DNA of 64,000 nt from Lentisphaeria bacterium (GTDB lineage: Bacteria > Verrucomicrobiota > Lentisphaeria > Victivallales > Victivallaceae), in contig CP091727.1 of NCBI GenBank assembly GCA_022009855.1, positions 4,960,001-5,024,000 on the forward strand, read 5' to 3'. Below, one piece after another: positions 10,496-19,382 of this stretch (the first letter of the stretch is position 1; the number at the start of each line of letters is the position of its first letter). Below the pieces are notes generated by a model. The model worked only from the letters and a program-made list of their open reading frames with translations, had not been told where the DNA came from and made no database searches. A program made the translations under genes and the position numbers.

Positions 10496-12296
10496 ATGAG
10501 TTTCATGTTCAAACCGTCCCCCTACGTCGATCCGCAGGCGCTCAACACTCCGAAACTGCCGCCGGAGCTGCGGAATTCGGTAACGGCGGGCAACCGCGCG
10601 GTCGGGAAGAAACTTTTCGAAGCGGCTCCGGAGCACGGCGTCGTCGTGCTGGATGGCTACGTCGGCGCGCAGTTCAACCGCCTGATCAAGCGCATCGAGG
10701 AGGCCGCCGCCGGAAAAAAAGTGCGAAAAAATCGACGTCAGCTGCGCATACAAAGATTCGGATGAACTGGAGAAGATGCTTGCGGAGACGCTACCGGAGG
10801 ACCGGGTGATCGACCCCATTCTGCTCTTCGGCAAAAGCGTCCACCGCGAAATCGAGTCGCTGTTCGATCCGGAACGGGTCGAAGCCCTGCGCCGAAAACT
10901 CGCCGAAGCGAAGCGAACTGCCGATCTGGTGATTCTGTACGGTTGCGGTTCCGCCTGCACTGCGTTGCACGACTGCGCCGATGTGACCGCGTTTCTCGAC
11001 GTGACGCCGCTTTCGGCGACCACCCGGGTGCAGGCCGGACGGGTCCGGGCGCTGGGGGATGCGCAGGAACGCCCCCTCCCCTACATTTTCCGTCGGCTCT
11101 ACTACTACGATTATGAGATCATGATGCTGCACCGCAAGGATCTCATCGCGCGCGGCGACGTGGATTTCTACATCGACAGCAACCAGGAGGACAATCTCAA
11201 GCTGCTGCCGCTGGCGGCCTTCCGGGAGCTGCTGGAGATTCAGACGAGCTATCCCTTCCGCTGTACGCCGGTCTATCTGGAAGGGGTGTGGGGTGGCTTC
11301 TTCGTCAAGAATCTCCGCTCGCTGCCCTCGGATATGCGAAACTGCGCGTGGGTGTTCGACATGATTCCGAACGAGGTGTCGATCCAGATCAAGGTAGGCG
11401 GTCACACGCTGAACATTCCCTTCTCCACCTTCTTCAAGGTGGAGGGGGAACGGATCATGGGCAAAGAGAGCGTGGAGCGGTTCGGCCACGTCTTCCCGAT
11501 CCGCTTCAACTACGACGACACCTATGGCGGTTCGGGGAACATGTCGATTCAGGTGCATCCGCCGCGGGCCTACAATCAGGAGCACTTCGGGGGAGCCGTT
11601 CCAGCAGGACGAAAGCTACTACGTGGTCAAGACCGCGGGTTCGAAGACCTACCTCGGCTTGCAGGACGACTGCGACGTCGAGGAGTTCTACCGCTGCATC
11701 GACCGGGCGGAGAAGGAACATATCCCCTTCGATCACGACCGCTATGTGAACAGCTTTCCGAGCGAGCAGGGCGACCAGTATCTGATTCCGGGGGTACGAT
11801 CCACGCCTCCGGACGCAATCAGGTGGTGCTGGAGATCGGCAGCTACACGATCGGCAGCTATACCTTCAAGCTCTACGACTATCTGCGCAGCGACCTCGAC
11901 GGGAATCCGCGGCCGATCCACTCGATTCACGGCAAAAATGTGCTGGTGACCGACCGCCGCCGGAGCCGGATCGACGGCGTGCTCCGCCCGAAGCCGGTCA
12001 CGGTGCGGCAGGGGGACGGCTGGATGGAGGAGATCGTCGGCGAACACGACCTCATCTACTTCTCGTTGCGGCGGCTCTCCTTCGAGCACGACATCGCCGA
12101 CAACACGAACGGCAGATTCCACGTACTGGTGCTGGTCGAAGGGGACGAGGTGCTGATCTGCTCGAAATCCGACCCGACGCACTGCTACCACCAGAAGCAC
12201 ATGGATATGGTGGTCGTTCCGGCGTCGATGGGCGAATATGAGATCATCAATCTGGGGAAAACTCCATGCCGGGTCACCAAGACAATGCTGAAGTAG
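10496..12296 (+). CDS. Class I mannose-6-phosphate isomerase-like cupin, frameshifted
   Basis: Predicted zinc cupin interconverting ketose and aldose phosphates. The class I isomerase signature is present in pieces: NMSIQVHPP (QxHP metal site), then FQQDESYYVV and KTYLGL, then GTIHASG, which carries a later metal/substrate histidine. An additional N-terminal domain (ELRNSVTAGNRAVG, RRLYYYDYEIM) makes the protein about 600 residues, longer than ordinary ManA. There are three frame breaks, each a one-base change in a run: an extra A at ~10716-10722, an extra G at ~11590 and a missing G at ~11795. The C-terminal cupin ends ...LGKTPCRVTKTMLK. It heads an operon with a sugar kinase and a galactosidase-type hydrolase. 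Confidence 0.75.
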
Positions 12297-13096
12297 TTCT
12301 GGTGCTGGACATCGGCGGGACCTTCATCAAGTCGGCGCTCTTCCGCGACGGGGAGCTGTTCCGCCGGCTCGAACCGGTTCCGAGCTGTTCGACAGGGAAC
12401 TGCGAAGAGATCGCGGCGGCGTTCCGGCAGGTCGTCCGTCAGGCGGGGGAGTTCGATCATCTGGCGGTGGCGGTGCCCGGACCGTTCGACTACGCGCGCG
12501 GCATCTTCCGCATGCCGCACAAGTTCGCGGCGGTCAACGGGCGCTCATTCGCGGAGCTTTCCGGCAGGAATGCGGCATGTTTTCTGCACGATGCGAACGC
12601 CTTTCTGCTGGGGGAGATGACACACGGCGCGGCCCGGGGATTCACCCGCTGCGGCGGCATTACGCTCGGGACCGGGCTCGGCGCGGCATTCGCCTCCGGC
12701 GGCGAAATATGGACGGGGAGCGACGGCTCGCCCGCGGCGGAGGTGAAACTCTGGAACCGGCCGTTCCGGGGAAAGATTGCGGAGGATTTCATTTCGACGC
12801 GGGCGCTGCTCGCCCGCTTCCCGGCCGGGAGCGTCCGGGAGATCGCCGACCGGGCGAAAACGGGGGATCCGGCGGCGAAACGGCTCTGGCTGGAGTACGG
12901 CGCGGCTCTCTTCGAGCTGCTGAGCAAGTGGCAGGAACAACTGTCGCCCGAAGTGATCGTCATCGGCGGCGGCATCGGGCGCGATCTGGCGCTCTTTGGA
13001 GCAGTTCCGGCCGGACTGCCGTTGCGGCAGTCGGAGCTGGGGGAGGATGCGGCATTGTACGGAGCATACGAATCATTTCGGAAAGGGATACAATAA
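12266..13096 (+). CDS. ROK family sugar kinase
   Basis: An intact 276-residue cytoplasmic kinase. The phosphate-binding motif LVLDIGGTFIKSAL is at residues 12-25, AVAVPGPFDY near 72, DANAFLLGE near 110 (catalytic Asp region), GITLGTGLGAAF near 131 and VIVIGGGIG near 235. The Cys-rich zinc motif common in ROK proteins is absent; GSDGSPAAEVKLW occupies the equivalent stretch. It overlaps the end of the isomerase gene by 31 bp and its stop overlaps the GH42 start (ATAATG), indicating tight coupling. It likely phosphorylates the hexose released by the neighbouring hydrolase. Confidence 0.88.
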   Translation: MPGHQDNAEVVLVLDIGGTFIKSALFRDGELFRRLEPVPSCSTGNCEEIAAAFRQVVRQAGEFDHLAVAVPGPFDYARGIFRMPHKFAAVNGRSFAELSGRNAACFLHDANAFLLGEMTHGAARGFTRCGGITLGTGLGAAFASGGEIWTGSDGSPAAEVKLWNRPFRGKIAEDFISTRALLARFPAGSVREIADRAKTGDPAAKRLWLEYGAALFELLSKWQEQLSPEVIVIGGGIGRDLALFGAVPAGLPLRQSELGEDAALYGAYESFRKGIQ

Positions 13097-15160
13097 TGAA
13101 AGAATTCATGCTGGGAGCGATGTATTGGCTCAACCCCAACTACGGAGCGAAAGAGATCGAAGAGGACATGCGGCGGATCCGCGACAACCGCTTCAAAATC
13201 ATCCGCTCCTTCATCTGGTGGGAGAAGGTGGAGCCGCGCAAAGGGATGCGGGAGTATCGCCAGCACGACATTCTCTTCGATGCGGCGGACAAATACGGCC
13301 TCAAAGTGATGGAAACCTTCGGGCTCTACCTGCCGCTCTGGCTGCAGAAGGAACTGCTGGCGAAAGGGATCGACGACCGGAGCCGCCGTTATCCCTGCTT
13401 CGACCGCCCGGAGGTGGCCGAACCGATGGAGGAGTTTCTGCGCGACACGGTGGAGCGTTACAAAAACGCCCCGGCGCTGGCGATCTGGAACCTCTGGAAC
13501 GAACCGACCAACCCGCCGTGCCGCTGCCCGGCGACGCTGAAGAAGTTCTGCCTCTGGCTGAAGCGGAAATATCCGACCATCGAGGCGTTGAAAGCGGCGT
13601 GGCTCGGCGAATTTCAGGTGTTCACCACCGCCTGTGTCGATTCGCTCGACGAACTGACGCCGGAGTGGCTCGCCGACGCCTTCGAATTCGGCACCCGGGG
13701 GCGAATCACGCCGATGGAGTCGGACTGGCATGCGTTCACTTTCGACAACGCCCGGGAAAACATCATCTGGCTGCGCGACACGGTGCGAAGCATCGATCCG
13801 GTTCATGAGACCCATGCGAACCCGGCGACGCCACTCAGCAACAGTCTGCACTGCGGGTTGAACGAGTGGGCGTTGGCGCGGGAGATGGAAAGCATCAGTA
13901 TCTCAGTGCATCCGTCGCACCACTTCTTCAGCCACGATGTACCGGAAAATTTCTCCTCCGCCTACCTCTACTGCATCGATGAAGTTCGGAGCTGGGCGCA
14001 GGGCAAGGATGCCTGGATCGGGGGAACTGCAGGCAGGCACAACGCTTTATCATGCACGGTATTACACGCCGTCACCGGAGGAGATCACCTACACGCTTTA
14101 TCACGCACTCGGCCGCGGACTGCACGGCGTGCTCTTCTGGGAGTGGCAGGCGTGGCGTTCGAGCATGATGGAGGTGGGCGAATTCAGTCTGCGGCGGGCG
14201 CAGGACGGAGCGCCGACGGAGCGTTCGGAGGCGGCGAAGCGGTTCGCCCTCGACGTCGAACGCCACCACGAAGTGCTGGCCGAAGTGGAACGGCCTTCGG
14301 CGGAAGTGGCTATCTTCGCGTCGATGGCGGCGCGGAACTTCAAATTCCAGCAGTTCCGGAACAAACCGCACATTCCCGGCATCTGCGACGAGCACAACGA
14401 CGCGGTCTACGGCTGTTACAAGGCGTTGAACCGGGCCAACATCGCGGTGGATTTCATCACCGAGCTCACGCTTGACACATTGAAGCGTTACAAGGTGCTG
14501 TTCGTGCCGCAGGTGGAGATGGTTTCCCGGGAGGTCGCACAGATTCTCCGGCAGTTCGTCGCCGACGGCGGCGCGCTGTGGGCCGACGGCCGCTGCGGCT
14601 GGCTGGACGATCACGTCTATCTTCGCAGCACCGTTCCCGGCAACGGCCTCGCGGAACTCTTCGGCTGTTGTGAGGAGGATTTTGTCGCCTTCCCCGAACC
14701 GGTCCGGCTGGCGAAGGCGCGCAGTTACCGCCATCTGCAGTATCTGCATCCGACCACCGGGGAAGAGCTCGCCCGGACCGGGCGGCACGTCACGGCCGTG
14801 CGGAACCAGTTCGGACAAGGCGAAACGGAACTCTGGGGGAGCTATGTCACTCTCGGGCTTCAGCGCGAAGGCGAGGACGCCGATACGATGGATCAGATCA
14901 GCGATTTTGCCTTCCGCCACGGGGTGCGCCCGGTCGTGGAGACGACGCCGCCACAGGCGCTGGAGTGCAGCCGTCTTACCGGCGAAAAGGTGGATCTCTT
15001 CATCATCGGCAACCGCCGGGCCGAACCGTGTACCTTTGAGTTGAGCTTCCCGGATTCCTACCGGGAATTCGAGACAGCAGGGCAAAGTCAGCCCGGCGGC
15101 AGTCGGTTCACTCTTGCATTGGGAGAACGTGAAACAAGAATCGTCATTGGATGGAAATAA
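13096..15160 (+). CDS. GH42-type beta-galactosidase, frameshifted
   Basis: A cytoplasmic glycosidase of about 690 residues without a signal peptide. GAMYWLNPNYGAKEIEEDMR opens a GH42 barrel. The acid/base Glu is in LAIWNLWNEPTN (~134). The nucleophile Glu is probably in GVLFWEWQAWR (~350), followed by a trimerisation-like domain (VLFVPQVEMVSREVAQILRQ) and a C-terminal beta domain. One extra G at ~14020 breaks the frame; AWIGELQAGTT restores it. It is the third gene of the operon and probably hydrolyses imported beta-galactosides or related disaccharides. Specificity is inferred from family only. Confidence 0.85.
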
Positions 15161-15182
15161 TGTAATCAGCAACAGAGAGGCT

Positions 15183-15257
15183 ATGATGAAACCGGAGAAA
15201 AGCATCTTCTATCGCTCATTTACTCTTATCGAACTCCTCGTGAGGACTACTTGTTAA
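15183..15257 (+). pseudogene. Prepilin-type protein, truncated after the cleavage motif
   Basis: It starts 22 bp after GH42 with MMKPEKSIFYRSFTLIELLV, then changes abruptly to RTTC and stop. The other prepilin-type proteins here continue IELLV/I-VIAIIAIL. Homology therefore ends near 15243, which must be a breakpoint from an insertion or deletion. The residual gene was the fourth member of the operon, mirroring the prepilin-hydrolase pairing seen at 8.3-9.2 kb and 25.9-29.1 kb. Confidence 0.75.
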
Positions 15258-15390
15258 ATATACGTTTTGTATGATAAATAATATATCATCTCTTTATATC
15301 AAATTCAAGTCTTCTTTGGGATGAGAAAAAAGCTTTAATCGAATTTCTGCTCGTAGGCTGTCGGCCTGCCCCACGTGGGTCGTTTGCCTA

Positions 15391-15424
15391 TGTAATGCCA
15401 CCCTTGACAAACGGGGGCATTACA
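15391..15424. terminator. Strong hairpin, terminator-like
   Basis: TGTAATGCC and GGCATTACA form a perfect 9-bp stem, extended by CCC/GGG, around a loop containing TTGACAAAC. No long T-run follows, so it could equally be a palindromic mobile-element end. Confidence 0.4.
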
Positions 15425-15464
15425 ATTAAGACCCTGAATTTTTCAAAATCCCGGCGGGCACCTC

Positions 15465-15638
15465 ATGGTGCACTTTGAAAATTCTTCCACACAGGTTCCA
15501 AAGCCTATGGAGAATCCAAGGAAGAAAAAGGCGCAGATGAAAACTATTGTGAGAGTAGGAAGTCCAGAAGAAAATCGAATCAGGCTGAATAAACGGGAAA
15601 AAAGCAGAAGAAAGAGAAAGAAAAAATATCAAAACTGA
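15465..15638 (+). CDS. Possible small basic peptide, 57 residues
   Basis: An open frame beginning MVHFENSSTQVPKP and ending in a lysine/arginine-rich tail (REKSRRKRKKKYQN). It has a weak upstream GCGGG and no recognised family. It may be chance coding in A-rich DNA; the charge pattern is the only point in its favour. Confidence 0.2.
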   Translation: MVHFENSSTQVPKPMENPRKKKAQMKTIVRVGSPEENRIRLNKREKSRRKRKKKYQN

Positions 15639-16230
15639 AGAATGGCGAAGCAGATCAAAGAGGCAAATTACCTCGGCCATTTTATACGCCTGAAATCCGT
15701 ATGTCCCCAGTCACCCCCATGCCAGAAGTCAGGAAAGCAAAATTTTTGGTCGTGTTTTTTGCCTTTGAATGCGTCAGGACGGATTTTTCGTCTTTGACCG
15801 GCAAGAGATGAGGGATACCCGTTGAAATCGCTTAGAGGCGCGTTTGCGTGGCTTTAACGGGATATCTCGGGCAGGGGTTGAAATTTCCTCGAGTGTAAAC
15901 CATGATAACAAAATAGGGAATACTGGACCATTCTTTTATTTTCCAGAAAAATTCTCTCCACCTCAAACTGGCGAATTTTTCGAGTCTCAAAAAGGAGGAG
16001 CATTTTCACTTCTCGAAAAATTCTCCGGGAGAAACTGGAACTTCATTCTGCCTCAAAAAAGAGTTTGAACATCGCGAAAATGGTAGAAAAGAGATTCGAA
16101 CTTCCGACCTCTACTCATGACCTGTCATACGAAAAAATCAGACTGGCAGACTGTCATAAAATCCCTATTTTTTCTGACAAGAGCGAAAATCCTCACGCGC
16201 GCGTAACGGGGGTGCATAAATTCCTCACGT

Positions 16231-17355
16231 TCACGCCGCCATCGGTTCCCGTCGATAACCGTGAAGCAAGCCACCAAGAAATGAAACCTCTCTGACCGGG
16301 GCATTCATATCCTGCGGATACGGTTTGACCATTTTGCCGCCAAGCCCGGCATGGGGACGATAATGGTTCCAGTATTCAAGATATTCCTTGACCGCCAGCC
16401 GAAGTTGCCGTTCTGAAGTAAAAATAATCTTGTTCAGACACTCTGTCTTGATCGCCCGAATGAAATTCTCCATGCGGGCATTCATCTGCGGTGTGAACGG
16501 CGGCAGCCTCTTGATTTGAACCCCAATGGATTCAAAAACAGAATCGAATCTCTTGTTGAAAAGCGGATCGCGATCATGGATCAGGTATTTTTTCCCCAGC
16601 ATGAAACCGTCCCACATATCGCACATGTTTCTGGCAATCTGTGTAGTCCAGTCACTGTCAGGATTATGGACAATACCTCCCAGGCATACTTCCCGGCTGC
16701 CGATGTCCATAAAAAACAGCAGACTCTCACGAACCAGTCCGAATGGAGTCAAACGTTCCACTTGGGCGAAATCCGTCGATGCGGTTACATACTGCTGCGT
16801 TTCGATAAATTGAGACCAATCTCCGCGCAGTCGCCGCTCGGGATCAGGAACGATGCCGTTTACTTCCAGAATATGCCGAATCGTTGTCGCACTGACGTTG
16901 TATCCCAGATACCGCATTGTTCCGGCAATGTGTTCATATCCCCAATCAGGATTGTTTTTCGCCAGTTGCAGGACTCTTTCAACTATTTCCGGAGAGACGG
17001 GCTTCCTGCCCCGCTTCTTCTGACCGTCATTGACACTGTTATATTTCGCTCCCACCAGATCCGAATACCATTTCCGGATTGTTCCGGGAGCCCATGTCGG
17101 TTCTATGGCGGCAAGCAGAAAATCATTCAATTCTTTGCCTTTTTGAGCCAATCGGCGTTTGTCGGATTCCGTCAGGATTGGGCGTTCCTTGCCCGTCAGC
17201 GAAGCCAGATGCTCCTCGTAGATGCGGAGCTTCTCCGCCATGTAGTCATTCATTTTCTGCATATTCTCAAGGATTGTCCGCAGATCCCCGTCTTTCACAT
17301 CCTGCATGAACGAAAACAGTTTATTGACTGTTTCATTGACCTGTTTACTGTTCAT
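16231..17355 (-). CDS. Integrase-core (rve) DDE transposase
   Basis: An intact 374-residue transposase. The N-terminal half has a helix-turn-helix with KKRGRKPVSPEIVERVLQLA and DWGYEHIAGTMRYLGYNVSA. The retroviral-integrase-type catalytic domain has Asp in TASTDFAQVE, Asp in LIHDRDPLF and Glu in NARMENFIRAIKTE, then EYWNHYRPHAGL, typical of the IS3/IS481-like group. I could not find convincing terminal repeats; its upstream end abuts IS-A copy 1 at 17443. Confidence 0.85.
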   Translation of the reverse strand: MNSKQVNETVNKLFSFMQDVKDGDLRTILENMQKMNDYMAEKLRIYEEHLASLTGKERPILTESDKRRLAQKGKELNDFLLAAIEPTWAPGTIRKWYSDLVGAKYNSVNDGQKKRGRKPVSPEIVERVLQLAKNNPDWGYEHIAGTMRYLGYNVSATTIRHILEVNGIVPDPERRLRGDWSQFIETQQYVTASTDFAQVERLTPFGLVRESLLFFMDIGSREVCLGGIVHNPDSDWTTQIARNMCDMWDGFMLGKKYLIHDRDPLFNKRFDSVFESIGVQIKRLPPFTPQMNARMENFIRAIKTECLNKIIFTSERQLRLAVKEYLEYWNHYRPHAGLGGKMVKPYPQDMNAPVREVSFLGGLLHGYRREPMAA

Positions 17356-17533
17356 ATATGTAATCGCTCCATTAACAATTTAACTGCTGTATTTTTCAGT
17401 TAATATACAGCCGCTCTTGTCCGGTTGCGAATGCAATATGAGAGAGGTAATTTCAAAAGTTTTTAATTCGGCGGGATGAAAAAAGAGGCAGAAGGTTCAT
17501 CTTAACTCTGGGACTATCAAACCTGGAGGAAAA

Positions 17534-18647
17534 ATGAACGATCTGCCGAAGCTTTACTTTACGATGGAAAGATATCTTTTTCCACTGCTGGAAGAAGAAT
17601 TGGGCGAATTAACCGCGAAGATGAGGGAATTTTTGCGGATTGTCGAAGTGGTTCGGCCGTCCCGGTTCATCACCAGTGCGCTACGCTGGTGCGGCTTGGG
17701 CCGACCGATGAAGGACCGCGAGAAAATGCTTCGGGCGTTTTTTCTGAAAGCGGTATACGACCTTCCGACGACGAAGGCGCTGATTGAAAATCTGAAGACG
17801 AATCCGAGTTTGCGACGTCTTTGCGGCTGGGAATCTCGTTGTGAGGTTCCGTCAGAAGCGACGTTTTCCCGAGCGTTCAAAGTTTTTGCAGAGGAAAAAG
17901 TTCCGGATGCCGTTCACGCGATGATTGTGAAGGAAAACTACACGGGAAAGCTGGTCGGACACGCAAGCATCGATTCCACGGCAATCGTCGGAAGAGAAAA
18001 GGCTTGCCGCAAGAATACGCCGAAGATCAAGCTCAAAAGAAGCGGGGCCGGAAAAGCAAAGCGGAAAAAGCGGCACTGGCGGAACAGGAACTTTCCGAAA
18101 CCAAAACCCGGCGTCTTGAACTCCAACCGAATCGGACGCTTGCTGAAAACGTCGGCGATTTGACGCAAGGCTGTGATTGGGGAGGTAAACGGGACAGCAA
18201 GGGGAAAACAAGCTTTTGGTGCGGATACAAGTTGCATTTATCGCTGGGAGACGGCGGAGTTCCATTGGCGGCGCTTTTGAGTTCGGCGTCCATGCACGAC
18301 AGTCAAGCCGCAATTCCTTTGATGCAAATGGCTTCGGGCGCGCAACCATTCTGTATGACTTGGCCGATTCGGCTTATGATGCGGAAGAGATCAGAGCGTT
18401 TTCGGAAAAGCTCGGTCATGTTCCGGTGATTGATCCCAATCCGCGCCGGGGAGACAAGGTTGAACTTGCCCCGGCACGAAAGATTCGTTATCGGGAGCGT
18501 TCGACGGTGGAACGCGGCAATTCGGATTTGAAAGACAACTACGGTGCACGTCATGTCAGAGTGAAGGGACATTGGAAAGTTCTTTGCCACCTGATGTTCG
18601 GCGTGATCGCCATTACAGTGAAACAACTATTCAACATGCTTGAATAG
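17534..18647 (+). CDS. IS-A transposase (DDE_Tnp_1 type), frameshifted
   Basis: A protein of about 370 residues by comparison of five copies. An N-terminal region (GLGRPMKDREKMLRAFFLKA) precedes the catalytic Asp in HASIDSTAI, a basic linker, CDWGGKRDSKGKT, a second Asp in LADSAYDAEEI and a Glu in ERSTVERGNSDLK. Two one-base frame breaks, near 18040 and 18340, fall at positions different from those in the other copies, which argues against programmed frameshifting. The start follows CTGGAGGAAAA. Confidence 0.8.
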
Positions 18648-18649
18648 AA

Positions 18650-18839
18650 CTTATTAAGCTGACGTAAACAACAGGATATCGAGAACATCCCGCGTTGACG
18701 GGAGAGGAGGAAAACGGCCCGAAATTTGATTTTTTGCCGTTTTTTGTGAAAAAAGTCTGGATTAGTGCGCCGAAACGGTTTTGACGCACGAAAAAACAAG
18801 TGATTAACACGAGAGAGCCAATACTTTTGAAATTGGCTC
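18650..18839 (+). repeat. IS-A 3' tail, diverged type with hairpins
   Basis: The non-coding end of IS-A copy 1. In order: hairpin TCCCGCGTTGACGGGA, the sequence GAGGAGG, an imperfect palindrome TGCCGTTTTTT/AAAAAAGTC, a stem GTGCG...CGCAC with arms continuing through CGAAA/TTTTG, and the terminal stem AGCCAAT.../ATTGGCT. The other tails keep this order with different sequence. Confidence 0.65.
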
Positions 18840-19082
18840 GAGAATCTATGCACTTCAAAGTCTTTTGCGACACTCGGATCCAGCGACGGGGACTTTCATA
18901 AGGCAGTTCCTTGAATTCACTGTATTCCTGAATCGTCAAGCCGCTGTCCCAATACTCAGACAGTTGCGCCTCCCAATAATCACGTCTTTCACGTCCCATG
19001 CCGTCATCCTCTGGTTCGGGGTTGCGCAAGAACATAGCACGCTGGTCATCTCAAATCCAGATGGGGCTGGCTGGGCACTTAC
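18840..19082 (-). mobile_element. IS66-type element, head fragment with truncated tnpA
   Basis: The terminal repeat GTAAGTGCCCAGCCAGCCCC (minus strand, 19063-19082) is followed by the first ~53 codons of tnpA from ATG 18999 (GRERRDYWEAQLSEYW, then LTIQEYSEFKELPYES). This is nearly identical to the complete tnpA at 34.0-34.4 kb. The gene stops matching at RVSQKT where IS-A copy 1 begins. The remainder of this IS66 is not on the other side of IS-A, so a deletion accompanied or followed the insertion. Confidence 0.75.
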
Positions 19083-19241
19083 TTACAAAGCAAGGTTGTT
19101 AATGAGCCTCCGCTCATTATTATGCAGAGGAATGCCGTCTGGCGGTCAAACGCCAGACGGCATCATTTTTCTCCTAACTCTAATTTTTTCCAAAGCTCTC
19201 CGCGATATCCCCCCACACCATGGGGCTCATTGGGCGCTTAC
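19083..19241 (+). mobile_element. IS66-type element, tail fragment
   Basis: It matches the region after tnpC of the IS66 at 32.06 kb in the opposite orientation: AATGAGC...GCTCATTATTATG, then a palindrome AATGCCGTCTGGCG...CGCCAGACGGCAT (19133-19172, also a likely terminator), ending in the terminal repeat GGGGCTCATTGGGCGCTTAC (19222-19241). Head and tail fragments therefore lie side by side with all but ~50 tnpA codons missing. Confidence 0.6.
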
Positions 19242-19278
19242 TTTCCTTCTTGTTGTTTTATTCACGAAGAAGAGCGCA

Positions 19279-19382
19279 TAATAAAATTTTACTTGCAGGT
19301 TCACTTGCGAGCCATGCAAGGTCAAGCGTAACCCCCGCCGCCAGCCTCGGGGGATAGCTTGACCGAAAGCAAAAATTTTATT
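19279..19382. repeat. Two-hairpin structured element, copy 1
   Basis: An outer AT-rich stem (AATAAAATTTT / AAAATTTTATT) encloses two hairpins: TTGCAGGTTC-loop-GAGCC(A)TGCAA and GGTCAAGC-GTA-ACCCCCG ... CGGGGG-AT-AGCTTGACC. The stop codon of the FAD oxidoreductase lies inside its right arm, so it is the immediate 3' end of that gene and may terminate or stabilise its mRNA. A second copy at 61.23 kb keeps the pairing with sequence changes. Confidence 0.6.

Larger units (their letters stand above)
15258..16230. other. Region with no recognised gene between the truncated operon and the first IS
   Basis: Nearly 1 kb of lower-GC DNA. Apart from the hairpin at 15391 and a small basic open frame at 15465 I see no supported gene. 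Repeated stretches such as AAAATTCTC and TTTTCGAGTCTC around 15945-16035 suggest degenerate mobile-element DNA. The junction with the operon at ~15243 marks the start of the IS-rich zone. Confidence 0.4.
17444..18839 (+). mobile_element. IS-A copy 1 (DDE insertion sequence), complete
   Basis: The left end GAGGTAATTTCAAAAG and the right end (read inward) GAGCCAATTTCAAAAG form an imperfect inverted repeat. The element has a transposase gene followed by a long non-coding tail with several hairpins. It is 1396 bp, like the other copies, but its tail (18650-18839) is a diverged version. No target duplication is visible. It lies against a fragment of an IS66 tnpA gene. Confidence 0.75.

Noticed and set aside
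15426..15680. 84-codon minus-strand frame (MAEVICLFDLLRH...)
   Set aside because: Complement of lysine/glutamate-rich A-rich DNA, no ribosome-binding site and no family.
16068..16160. T-arm-like sequence (GTTCGAATC context, minus strand) suggesting a tRNA
   Set aside because: No matching acceptor stem (GGTAGAA expected), D-arm or anticodon stem lies at the right distance; the T-stem itself is poorly paired.
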